Part shown: positions 46,477 through 54,101 of the stretch, one piece after another
Layout: every line of letters begins with the position of its first letter
How positions within the stretch are numbered: the first letter of the stretch is position 1
Position numbers and translations under genes: made by a program
Origin: Oceanobacillus jordanicus
GTDB lineage: Bacteria > Bacillota > Bacilli > Bacillales > Amphibacillaceae
Direction of reading: 5' to 3'
Length of the DNA stretch: 64,000 bases
NCBI RefSeq assembly: GCF_022095695.1
Contig: NZ_JAIFZM010000014.1
Coordinates: 1 to 64,000, forward strand
The notes under the pieces: model-generated
What the model was told of the DNA's origin: nothing
What the model saw: the letters and a program-made list of their open reading frames with translations, nothing else
Database searches by the model: none

Positions 46477-47688
46477 CTATGCTCTTGATCTACGGTATAG
46501 TAGAACGGCTGTCAAGGCTAGGAAGAGTAGGGTAATAACTGGTCCAATGTTTTGCATTATCGTCATTAATACAACCCAGCTGTTTTCTGCATCTTGATTG
46601 AAAACAGGCATATCATTTAGTTCAAAGGTCTGTTTATTCAAATAAAGAGGAATGTACAATACCACTGTAAGAATACTGGCTAGCGCACCATGTAAAAATC
46701 GGGCCAAAAAATAGGGTTTAAATCGTATATCGGTTCCGGAAAGAATACTAGCTACCTGTGCCTGTACTGAAAGCCCATTAAACCCCATAATAAAGCTAAC
46801 AAGTACTGCTTGGGAAAGAACAGTGGCTGTTTTCTGGGAAATCATTTGTGCTCCAATCGTGATTTCAAATAGTCCTGAAAAAAGAGGAAGTGCCATATCG
46901 ATTGGTATAGAAAAGATCGATAAGATAAATTGAAATATGATAGCAATAAGTGGTGATAGCCCAATTAAGAAAAATAACTTGGTCAAAACCGAAAAAAGAA
47001 TAATAAATCCTCCAACCATAACAAGGGTTTTAATCGAGTTTATAACGGCATCTCCCAATATCTGCCCCAAGGCCCTATCATCACTAATTCTCATTTCGTG
47101 CATCTCGCAGAAAGCTCTTTTTATAGAAAACTTCTTCTCTGTCTTTTTATGGCGCGTGGCGTTTCTTTTTTCTTCTGCTCTTCCATAAAAACGCATGCAT
47201 AACCCCACAAGTGCATTACTACCATAATGGCAGACTGCAAGCAAAACACCCAGTTTAGCATCATGAAAAAATCCAATGGAGACAGCTCCGATGATAAACA
47301 ACGGGCTAGAAGCATTTGTGAAGGAGACAAGCCGTTCTGCTTCCACTCTTGTTATTTGTTCTTCTTCACGAAGTCGTGCAGCAATTTTTGCCCCTGTTGG
47401 ATAGCCACTTGCCATTCCCATTACCCATCCAAAACTCCCAACACCTGGTACATTAAACAATGGTCGCATAATAGGTTCGAATAGGACACCGATAAAACGA
47501 ACGACTCCAAAGCCAATAAGCAATTCAGAGGTAATAAAGAAGGGAAGTAAGGAAGGGAAAACTACTTCCCACCATATATTAAGCCCTCGAATACTTGCTT
47601 CAAAGGAGTCATTTGGAAAAGCTATAAGTGAAAATGCCACAAAGGTAGTTATACTGGCTAAAATTATTGTTTTAAATACTTGTTTCAA
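46477..47688 (-). CDS. ylbJ: Sporulation integral membrane protein YlbJ
   Basis: A 403-residue membrane protein with about eight to ten segments and two nucleoside-recognition/Gate-like halves. Conserved GVGSFGWVMGMASGYPTGAKIAARLREEEQI and FTNASSPLFIIGAVSIGFF are characteristic of YlbJ. B. subtilis ylbJ is transcribed by sigma-E in the mother cell and required for spore cortex formation. Lies on the minus strand against its neighbours. GGGGGCTTCAT-type box is visible at the start. Confidence 0.9.
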   Translation of the reverse strand: MKQVFKTIILASITTFVAFSLIAFPNDSFEASIRGLNIWWEVVFPSLLPFFITSELLIGFGVVRFIGVLFEPIMRPLFNVPGVGSFGWVMGMASGYPTGAKIAARLREEEQITRVEAERLVSFTNASSPLFIIGAVSIGFFHDAKLGVLLAVCHYGSNALVGLCMRFYGRAEEKRNATRHKKTEKKFSIKRAFCEMHEMRISDDRALGQILGDAVINSIKTLVMVGGFIILFSVLTKLFFLIGLSPLIAIIFQFILSIFSIPIDMALPLFSGLFEITIGAQMISQKTATVLSQAVLVSFIMGFNGLSVQAQVASILSGTDIRFKPYFLARFLHGALASILTVVLYIPLYLNKQTFELNDMPVFNQDAENSWVVLMTIMQNIGPVITLLFLALTAVLLYRRSRA

Positions 47689-48165
47689 AATATGAAGCCC
47701 CCTAAGTGTGATAAGCCTTGCTCTGTACTTCTTTTTCCGATAGTAGTAGAATAATGCTAGCCTCTTTATTTAAGTTGTTGATGGATTTCTTGTACAAGCT
47801 TATATCAATATACGCACATACATAGGCGATTTATGCCATACACTTTTTAAAGTATAAAGACATATAGAGCCAGACAGCGTGCAGTCAGGATCTGAAGGCA
47901 ACGTAATTTGGCGAAGCGATGATAGAACAACTCATATAAAAGAGATTAAAACCGAACTATTTTATTGCAAATAGTTCGGATTATTTTACAGGCGTGTGCT
48001 TTTAGCCCGGTCTGTTCTTCATGTCGTCTCTGCTTAAAATTCAACTTCTGCAAAAAACTAGATGTCATAATTTCAGAGTGTTTTAGGATTTTGATTAATC
48101 ACTTATAAGCTGTTTTGAAAATAGTTTTTTCGGAAAATAAAGAGGGAACTGGAAGGAGTCTTATA
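47689..48165. other. Divergent ylbJ-ylbL gap with orphan hairpin
   Basis: About 480 bases without a convincing gene; B. subtilis has ylbK (patatin-like) here. It contains an 11-bp perfect hairpin at 47952-47979 (CCGAACTATTT/AAATAGTTCGG) flanked by A/T-rich runs, like a terminator without a client gene. A 27-codon open stretch before it has no start. Confidence 0.5.
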
Positions 48166-49188
48166 ATGAAATTTACAAAGAAGCAAATTATTACCCTGAT
48201 TATAGTTGTGATTATTGCGTACTTTATAGCTGCATTTAAATTACCATTTTATATTTATAAACCGGGTGGAGCAGATGCTCTTAATCCAATTGTTTCAGTT
48301 GAAGAGGGTTATCAGAGCGAAGGTGATATGCACCTAGTTACAGTAAGTGGAGGACAAGCTACTCCGATTCAATATGTGTGGGCAAAGCTTCTTCCACACC
48401 ATCAAATCCTCCCGATCGAAGAGGTAAGGCCAGAAGGTATTTCGGACGATGAATACATGCATGCACAGCTACAGATGATGGAAAATTCTCAGGAAGCTTC
48501 CACCGTGGTGGCATATGAGGCAGCGGACAAGGAGATTACAATCGACTATAATGGTGTCTACGTTGTTTCAGTTGTGGAAGGCATGCCTGCAGAGGGAAAA
48601 TTGGCAATGGGAGACAGGATAATTGGAATTGACGGGGTAGACGTTAAAGAAGCGGATGACCTCATTAGCTATGTAGAAAGTAAAAATGCGGATGAGACTA
48701 TAGAAGTAGAATTTGTACGTGATGAGGAGACTCAATTTGAGGAAATACAATTACAAACCTTCGCGGATACTGAAAATAAAATTGGCATTGGTATTCAACT
48801 CGTAACAGATAGAAGTGTCTCCGTTGATCCTACAATAGAGTTCTCGAGTGGTAGCATCGGTGGGCCAAGTGCTGGTCTTATGTTCTCGTTGGAAATATAT
48901 GATCAGTTGACAGAGGAAGATATAACAAAAGGTTACGAAATTGCGGGGACTGGTGAGATCGATTATGATGGAACTGTTTACCGGATTGGTGGTATTGATA
49001 AAAAAGTAGTGGCTGCGGATAATGAAGGAGTGGACATCTTCTTTGCACCGAATGAGGAAGGCAGAGAAGACTCCAATTATCAGGTCGCTTCAGAAACAGC
49101 GGAAGAGATTGGTACTGATATGAAAGTTGTTCCAATTGACACATTTGAAGATGCTTTAGACTATTTAGAGAAGCTTGAGCCAAGATAA
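48166..49188 (+). CDS. ylbL: YlbL, PDZ-Lon (S16) membrane protease
   Basis: A 340-residue SepM-type protease: N-terminal membrane anchor (~8-27), PDZ domain (~125-195, GVYVVSVVEGMPAEGKL) and a Lon-like proteolytic domain with nucleophile S235 in GGPSAGLMFSL and general base K280 in GGIDKK. In B. subtilis YlbL degrades the division inhibitor YneA to end DNA-damage checkpoint arrest. ATG 48166 has a GGAAGGAG box. The stop TAA lies within the first bases of repeat A4. Confidence 0.9.
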   Translation: MKFTKKQIITLIIVVIIAYFIAAFKLPFYIYKPGGADALNPIVSVEEGYQSEGDMHLVTVSGGQATPIQYVWAKLLPHHQILPIEEVRPEGISDDEYMHAQLQMMENSQEASTVVAYEAADKEITIDYNGVYVVSVVEGMPAEGKLAMGDRIIGIDGVDVKEADDLISYVESKNADETIEVEFVRDEETQFEEIQLQTFADTENKIGIGIQLVTDRSVSVDPTIEFSSGSIGGPSAGLMFSLEIYDQLTEEDITKGYEIAGTGEIDYDGTVYRIGGIDKKVVAADNEGVDIFFAPNEEGREDSNYQVASETAEEIGTDMKVVPIDTFEDALDYLEKLEPR

Positions 49189-49304
49189 AGTGAAACTTCA
49201 ATCAGTGGGGGTTTTCATTCTTCTCCCACTGATTGTTAGTTGAACGAATCGGGGTGTTAGCGTCCGTTTACTCCCGCTTAAACATCACAGCTTCACCGGG
49301 ATAA
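49185..49304 (+). repeat. Dispersed repeat family A, copy 4 (internally deleted)
   Basis: Plus orientation, starting at the ylbL stop. The first hairpin is intact (AATCAGTGGG 49200-49209 with CCCACTGATT 49225-49234). About 36 bases of the distal hairpin's second arm are missing, joining ..CACAGCTTCAC directly to ..CGGGATAAA. It precedes the true terminator at 49311. Confidence 0.85.
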
Positions 49305-49310
49305 ATATAG

Positions 49311-49346
49311 AATAAAAGACCTTCCAATAGGAGAAGGTCTTTTATT
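49311..49346. terminator. Bidirectional terminator between ylbL and tmcAL
   Basis: Perfect 13-bp stem, arms 49311-49323 and 49334-49346 (AATAAAAGACCTT/AAGGTCTTTTATT), between convergent genes. Confidence 0.85.
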
Positions 49347-50559
49347 TGTTAATTAAAAGTGGGGGCATTAACTCTTGTTTTTTCAATTTATGCCGAATAG
49401 CTGGAGTGAGTATGCTGTAGTAGGCATTGCTGGCCCTTTCTTCTAATTGTAATAAGGGATTATCCTGGCGTGATAGTTTAGAAACCAATGGTACATTCAT
49501 TTGTTTTTTAGCTTTGTTAAGATAAGCTTGTCCGTTTTTTGTTAAACCTAATATACGAACATAAGGAACGCTATGGTTACTAACTAAAGGCGCAATTTCT
49601 TCTTTTCTTACGTTTGCTAGAATAAAAACAAAAATACGTTGGAGTCTAGTCCAAGTATAGCGTTTTGTTTTTACAGCTTCTACCCATTCATGGAAGGAGC
49701 GAGCATGCATTGCCGTCTTTTTAATTCGATGCTCCAGTCCTTCTTCGACACCATGGATGTTAGCAAGTTCTCCCGGAGTCATCGTCATAACACGATACTG
49801 GAGGAGGTCAAAGTAATGCTCCCAAGTGTGCCATTGTCCTGATTCGCTTTTGTATTCAGTTAATTGCTCAATTGTACTAGTTGGTATTGCGTGTGCCACT
49901 TGATTCGTAATCGTATTGTGCTCATTGAGAGCTTTGCGAATACTTGTTGCACTAGCTATCGATCCTGTGATGGCTTCGTCGTGATAGCCGCTGTTTGTTC
50001 GCTTAATGGTAAGGGGTTCTATCTTATATTCATTTTTTAGGATTGTCTTAACATAACTGTAACCAAGGATATTATTTGGCTTTGTAAGGTCCATACTGTC
50101 TTCAGATAGCCCAATTTCCTGATAGGCATGTCGACTGGCTTCAGGGAAGGAGAAACCTTTGGCTAATTCTGCTTTTAATGTCGTACGATAAAGTGCCTCA
50201 CTGCCTTTTAAGTACTCATAGCTGTTTGTGAAATCAGATGCGTTGCCCGATTCACTACCGAAGCAAATACTTGATACACCAATTTCATGTAATGTATGAA
50301 TGGCCCCTTTTGCAAACAGATCACTACTTTGCACTGCAAAAGCGAAGGGGAGTTCTATTACAATATCGACGCCTGATAAAAGTGCTGCTTTTGCCCGGTA
50401 AAACTTATCCATTATTGCAGGTTCTCCTCTTTGGAGGAAGTCGCCACTCATTACAGCAATGATACAGTCAGCATCCGACGCTTTACGGGCCTCCTGAATA
50501 TGATAGGCATGTCCATTATGAAAAGGATTATATTCTACAACTAAGCCACATGCTTGCAT
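49342..50559 (-). CDS. tmcAL: tRNA(Met) cytidine acetate ligase TmcAL (YlbM)
   Basis: A 405-residue nucleotidyltransferase-fold enzyme that makes N4-acetylcytidine at the wobble position of elongator tRNA-Met from acetate and ATP. The HIGH-like motif is VEYNPFHNGHAYHI near 8-21; SGDFLQRGEPAI and KRTNSGYHDEAITGSIASATSIRKAL follow. I start at MQACGLVVEYN; the box is only AGGGG at long spacing, but family N-termini begin here. The frame upstream (20 codons) is rejected. Convergent with ylbL. Confidence 0.9.
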   Translation of the reverse strand: MQACGLVVEYNPFHNGHAYHIQEARKASDADCIIAVMSGDFLQRGEPAIMDKFYRAKAALLSGVDIVIELPFAFAVQSSDLFAKGAIHTLHEIGVSSICFGSESGNASDFTNSYEYLKGSEALYRTTLKAELAKGFSFPEASRHAYQEIGLSEDSMDLTKPNNILGYSYVKTILKNEYKIEPLTIKRTNSGYHDEAITGSIASATSIRKALNEHNTITNQVAHAIPTSTIEQLTEYKSESGQWHTWEHYFDLLQYRVMTMTPGELANIHGVEEGLEHRIKKTAMHARSFHEWVEAVKTKRYTWTRLQRIFVFILANVRKEEIAPLVSNHSVPYVRILGLTKNGQAYLNKAKKQMNVPLVSKLSRQDNPLLQLEERASNAYYSILTPAIRHKLKKQELMPPLLINK

Positions 50560-50743
50560 TATAACAACCCCTGTATGTAAGATGGTAATTATTGTATCAA
50601 AAAAAGCTACTTTCTGCACGATTATCCCAATTAGGAAAGGGAATAATGGGAATATAGTCTGCTGTATTCCTTGGTACGAAATAGTGAGCCTGTTTTTTAT
50701 TAACTCAAGATATATTATTAAGTAAATGTGTAAAGAAAATATG

Positions 50744-50772
50744 TTGACAAAAGTCTATTTTTCTTTTAAAAT
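50744..50772 (+). promoter_or_regulatory. Sigma-A promoter for ylbN-rpmF
   Basis: TTGACA (6/6), 17 bases, TAAAAT (5/6), 27 bases before the ylbN start codon. Confidence 0.7.
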
Positions 50773-50799
50773 AACTCTTGTTGCCTAGAGGTGATTACA

Positions 50800-51321
50800 T
50801 TGAAATTAACATTGGCGCAAATTAGAAAAAGTGCTTATAGTGAACCTTTCGCTTTTGATGAAATGGTGAACGTTTCAGATTTAGAAGCAATGAACAACGA
50901 TATTCGGGAAATAAACCCAGTTCGTGTTCAGGGACAGTGCTTCTTGCAGGGTGAACAAATTATTGTTTCATTTAAAATAAGCGGAAAGATGATTTTGCCA
51001 TGTGCACGTACATTAGTGGATGTCGATTATCCCTTTGAGATCAAAGTGGATGAGGTATTTACCACATCCTCTTACTATGATGAAGAGGAAGAAATTCATC
51101 CAATTGACGGGGAGGTACTTGACTTAACTCCCCATATAAAGGAGAATATTCTCTTAGAGGTTCCTTTTCGGGTTTTTGCTGAAGATACAAGTGGTCAGGA
51201 TGCTGCTCCTTCTAAGGGTGCGGGATGGGAACTTGTTTCTAAGAAACCAGTAGAAGAGACGATCGACCCACGTTTTAAAAAACTAGAGTCATTATTTGAA
51301 GATAAAAAGGAAGACAAGTAA
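50800..51321 (+). CDS. ylbN: DUF177 (YceD family) protein YlbN
   Basis: A 173-residue acidic protein of the YceD/DUF177 family, with the core VQGQCFLQGEQIIVSFKISGKMILPCARTL near 46-75 and the C-terminal DPRFKKLESLFEDKKE. Family members are tied to 23S rRNA accumulation and almost always sit directly before rpmF, as here. TTG 50800 has an AGAGGTGA box; the GTG 50791 overlaps that box. Co-transcribed with rpmF. Confidence 0.88.
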   Translation: MKLTLAQIRKSAYSEPFAFDEMVNVSDLEAMNNDIREINPVRVQGQCFLQGEQIIVSFKISGKMILPCARTLVDVDYPFEIKVDEVFTTSSYYDEEEEIHPIDGEVLDLTPHIKENILLEVPFRVFAEDTSGQDAAPSKGAGWELVSKKPVEETIDPRFKKLESLFEDKKEDK

Positions 51322-51368
51322 GGATTACTGTTCTGTGTTGTTTTCTTTTTATGAAGGAGGTGTAAGTC

Positions 51369-51542
51369 ATGGCAGTACCTAAAAGAAGAACGTCAAAAAA
51401 AGTTAAAAACCAACGTCGTACTCATAAGAAATTACACGTACCTGGCATGGTAGAATGTTCAAATTGTGGAGAGTTAACTAAGCCTCACCACGTTTGTAAA
51501 GCATGCGGGCAATATGATGGTAAAGAAGTAGTAAGCAGCTAA
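51369..51542 (+). CDS. rpmF: Ribosomal protein L32
   Basis: A 57-residue basic ribosomal protein: [19 protein letters not shown] start and a complete zinc ribbon [18 protein letters not shown] with four cysteines, so this is the zinc-containing (C+) form. A strong AAGGAGGTG box precedes the ATG, which lies 47 bases after ylbN. The terminator follows at 51558. Confidence 0.96.
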   Translation: MAVPKRRTSKKVKNQRRTHKKLHVPGMVECSNCGELTKPHHVCKACGQYDGKEVVSS

Positions 51543-51557
51543 TAAATAGTATGCGTA

Positions 51558-51591
51558 AAAACAGGACACTATGTGTGTCCTGTTTTTTTAT
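51558..51591 (+). terminator. Terminator after rpmF
   Basis: Arms 51558-51568 and 51576-51586 (AAAACAGGACA/TGTCCTGTTTT), then T's. Confidence 0.88.
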
Positions 51592-51623
51592 TGTCTAGGA
51601 AACTATAATGTGTGTGTTCTATC

Positions 51624-51924
51624 GATATCAAAACAACTGAACGTGCCATGTCTAGTTCCAGCACCCAGAAACTATGCGACTTCACGAAAATCGCCCTTGC
51701 CGGCCAACGCCGACATACCCCTTTTGCAGGGGCGTGATTCCTTTATCTCTTGCGGGGGAGCTCCATTAAAATCGCCACTTTGCGTGGCAACATGGAACCA
51801 CCTGGCATGGCCAGGCGCACTCGCTACGTGGGCCCAGAGGATCCGGGTCATGCCGACGTTGCCTCAGGACGAGGCGAACTTAGTCGGCGTTCCTTAATAC
51901 GGGCGCCCTGCGCTTTTGTTCTTG
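51624..51924 (-). repeat. Composite G+C-rich repeat family B, copy 2
   Basis: A 301-bp element, inverted relative to B1. The shared blocks match closely; this copy lacks the tandem 61-bp units but has its own ~60-bp block after GCGAGTG with two small hairpins (CCTGG/CCAGG and GCCAC/GTGGC). The overlapping open frames on both strands have no ribosome binding sites and follow the palindromes. Confidence 0.85.
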
Positions 51925-52180
51925 TCAGAAAATCGCTTTACACTTTTTGTTCCTCTTGCTAAAAGGTTCTGATGCTAGAGGCAAGCTAGATTGTAAATGG
52001 AATGCCAATAAGAATCCTTTATGAATTGAAATGAGTTAGTGATTCAGCTGTCTATTAAGAATGGAAATTAAGTGGGTTACTTACTTACAGCCTTTAAAAA
52101 AAGTAGCTAAAAGGCAATATCATATTCTATCACTCCTATTTTTTGCATACATTGATAGCAAACGTATAAGGAGGGATGGT
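51925..52180. other. Region between repeat B2 and ylbO
   Basis: About 250 bases with no gene I can support; the 40-codon in-frame extension of ylbO is not preceded by a ribosome binding site. Confidence 0.5.
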
Positions 52181-52663
52181 ATGAATGCGACACGGCAGGA
52201 TGCATGGACGCAAGACGAAGATATCATATTAGCTGAAACAGTTCTTCGACATATAAGGGAAGGGAAGACACAGCTGGAGGCTTTCAAAGAAGTTGCTAAA
52301 CAGCTCTCTAGGACATCAGCAGCATGTGGATTTAGATGGAATGCAACTATCCGGAAGCATTATCAGGACGCTATACAATTTGCTAAGGAGGAAAGAAAAC
52401 AGGGCGATAAGAAGCAATCCTGGGCTCACGCTGAGGGGAGTAATCCGGAACGGGATACAATTGAAACAGCGATTTCCTTACTCGAGAAGATGAGAACTGG
52501 ATTTTTGGATGATTTACCTGGTAACAAGCTTGAGCAGGAGAAACGTATTGAGCGTCTTCAGCAAGAAAATGAACAGCTTCGCCAACAATTACTAAGGTAT
52601 GATAATGCTTGGAAAGAGATGGGGAAGCTTTGGGATTGGGTGAAGACAGGCGCTTCTAATTAG
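52181..52663 (+). CDS. ylbO: RsfA-family transcriptional regulator YlbO
   Basis: A 160-residue DNA-binding protein: Myb/SANT-like domain (~1-60) with [17 protein letters not shown] and [14 protein letters not shown], then a coiled coil (~118-145, [21 protein letters not shown]). This is the RsfA/YlbO family; RsfA is a prespore-specific regulator in B. subtilis, and ylbO is under sigma-E control there as I recall. AAGGAGGG box before ATG 52181. Confidence 0.85.
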   Translation: MNATRQDAWTQDEDIILAETVLRHIREGKTQLEAFKEVAKQLSRTSAACGFRWNATIRKHYQDAIQFAKEERKQGDKKQSWAHAEGSNPERDTIETAISLLEKMRTGFLDDLPGNKLEQEKRIERLQQENEQLRQQLLRYDNAWKEMGKLWDWVKTGASN

Positions 52664-52734
52664 AATGCTTTCTATAAATAAAGAACAATACAAGATGGTT
52701 TACTTCATACAAAGCAATTATAAAAATACCCATA

Positions 52735-52769
52735 AAAAGACATGAATGGAATCCTCATTCATGTCTTTT
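52735..52769. terminator. Bidirectional terminator between ylbO and ylbP
   Basis: Perfect 14-bp stem, arms 52735-52748 and 52756-52769 (AAAAGACATGAATG/CATTCATGTCTTTT). Confidence 0.88.
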
Positions 52770-52791
52770 CGAATTATAGAGTGTAATCCTC

Positions 52792-53268
52792 TTATGTGGT
52801 TTCCTTTTCTTTTACACCTTCTGGCATCCAAATAAGCGGGTTTTCACCTAGGTCACGCTCCATGTCATAGTGCGCTTTTTGAAAACCCATTTTTTCCCAA
52901 AACGTATGAGAGTTAATTCTCGGGTTTGTTTTAATTGGCAGGTTGTAGCTTTTTGCAAACTCTACCAACGCTTTCCCGTAACCTTTGCCCTGATAATCTG
53001 GTAAAACTTCCAGCTTCCAAAGGGTCAAATAGTCCTGCTTGGGTTCGAAGTATGCATCATATTTCTTCTGCACTTTATAAAGGCTCATTCTTGCAACAAG
53101 ATTATCTCCAATATAGATTCCGTAAAACGGTGAGTCGTTATAATTTTCAACCATCTTGTTTTCTAAGTCCTCAAGCATGGAAAGCTCCTGGTTCCCGTAT
53201 TCCTTAAAATATTTAAACTTTTCAAGTGTTTTATAATTGATTAATAGATTCTCTACCTTTTGTTCCAT
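52792..53268 (-). CDS. ylbP: GNAT N-acetyltransferase YlbP
   Basis: A 158-residue acetyltransferase: acetyl-CoA loop LEVLPDYQGKGYGKALVEFAK with Q-GKGYGK near 93-103, and FWEKMGF near 127. It matches B. subtilis YlbP through VENLLINYKTLEKFKYFKEYG and GENPLIW. I start at ATG 53268 with AGGGG upstream; 18 further codons are rejected. Substrate unknown. Confidence 0.88.
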   Translation of the reverse strand: MEQKVENLLINYKTLEKFKYFKEYGNQELSMLEDLENKMVENYNDSPFYGIYIGDNLVARMSLYKVQKKYDAYFEPKQDYLTLWKLEVLPDYQGKGYGKALVEFAKSYNLPIKTNPRINSHTFWEKMGFQKAHYDMERDLGENPLIWMPEGVKEKETT

Positions 53269-53397
53269 AAAAAGCATCCCCTTTGTGTGTCGTATCATCT
53301 CTTGATATTCTGACCATTCCATGTCAATCCATAATGTAATCGTTTACTATATTCGGGTTTCTTTTTAAGCTTCTGTTAAAAGAAGTTTTAAGTAAAG

Positions 53398-53425
53398 ATG
53401 ACATGGTTTTAGGTTACAGTATAAT
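53398..53425 (+). promoter_or_regulatory. Candidate promoter upstream of the 53468 small ORF
   Basis: ATGACA (5/6), 16 bases, TATAAT (6/6). It lies about 200 bases before the DUF3397 gene and 43 bases before a 31-codon frame. Confidence 0.4.
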
Positions 53426-53467
53426 TATATTATAGAAAAATTCTGATGGAATTGAAAGGATTAAATA

Positions 53468-53563
53468 ATGTTCCTTTTCAGTTTCTTTATAAAAAGGGCA
53501 ACTGAGTTCCCCGGATATGTAACAGGAGCTGGCTTTCTTAGTGGAAGAAAGTGGATCATTTAG
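53468..53563 (+). CDS. Possible 31-residue small ORF
   Basis: An ATG frame of 31 residues (begins MFLFSFFIKR, ends RKWII) with an AAAGGA box eight bases upstream and a candidate promoter before it. Hydrophobic at the start, basic near the end. No family recognised; may be chance or a small membrane peptide. Confidence 0.25.
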   Translation: MFLFSFFIKRATEFPGYVTGAGFLSGRKWII

Positions 53564-53629
53564 ATATGCACTTTGTTACAATATAAGTTAGAATAACAGG
53601 AGATATGAGCAGAAGGGACTAATGGAATA

Positions 53630-54013
53630 ATGATACACTTTATAACTTATATCAGTAGTATATTTATTGTTGCTCCCTTTTTGGCAACGTGGTTAATTTA
53701 TCTGGGTGCGGTTAAGCTATATAAACAGAAAAGGCGTGCTTTTTTCGCGGCGGTAAACGTTAGTACGCCATTTTATATGATTGCTATGTTGGTGTTGCTA
53801 TCACACTTATTTAACATCAATGCAACCGGAATGTTGGTCATAGTACTACTCTTAATGTTGATGAGCATTCTTTATTTGCAGTGGAAATATAACACAGAGG
53901 TAATACTGGGAAAGGCATTTAAGCTCCTGTGGCGTATTTGCTTTTTACTGTTTTCCTTTCTTTACCTTTTACTGATCTTGTATGGATTGATGGACCGAAT
54001 CTTTTTCTATTAA
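53630..54013 (+). CDS. DUF3397 membrane protein
   Basis: A 127-residue protein with four hydrophobic segments (~5-28, ~40-62, ~65-85, ~100-125). It matches the DUF3397 family, small membrane proteins usually found just before bshC. Start ATG 53630 has an AAGGGA stretch at long spacing, so initiation may be weak. Function unknown. The next gene begins 88 bases downstream. Confidence 0.8.
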   Translation: MIHFITYISSIFIVAPFLATWLIYLGAVKLYKQKRRAFFAAVNVSTPFYMIAMLVLLSHLFNINATGMLVIVLLLMLMSILYLQWKYNTEVILGKAFKLLWRICFLLFSFLYLLLILYGLMDRIFFY

Positions 54014-54101
54014 GAAAGCGCCAAACAGAATACATGAATTTTCAGGTGGATTTATGTACAATACATATTGGACATTACGAAATAAAAGGAGCACGGGGTC
54101 T

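Noticed and set aside
51571-51962. Open frames of 60-108 codons inside repeat B2 (and 44468-44816 in B1)
   Set aside because: They arise from the G+C-rich palindromic repeat, occur on both strands, lack ribosome binding sites, and are not kept in the same frame in both copies.
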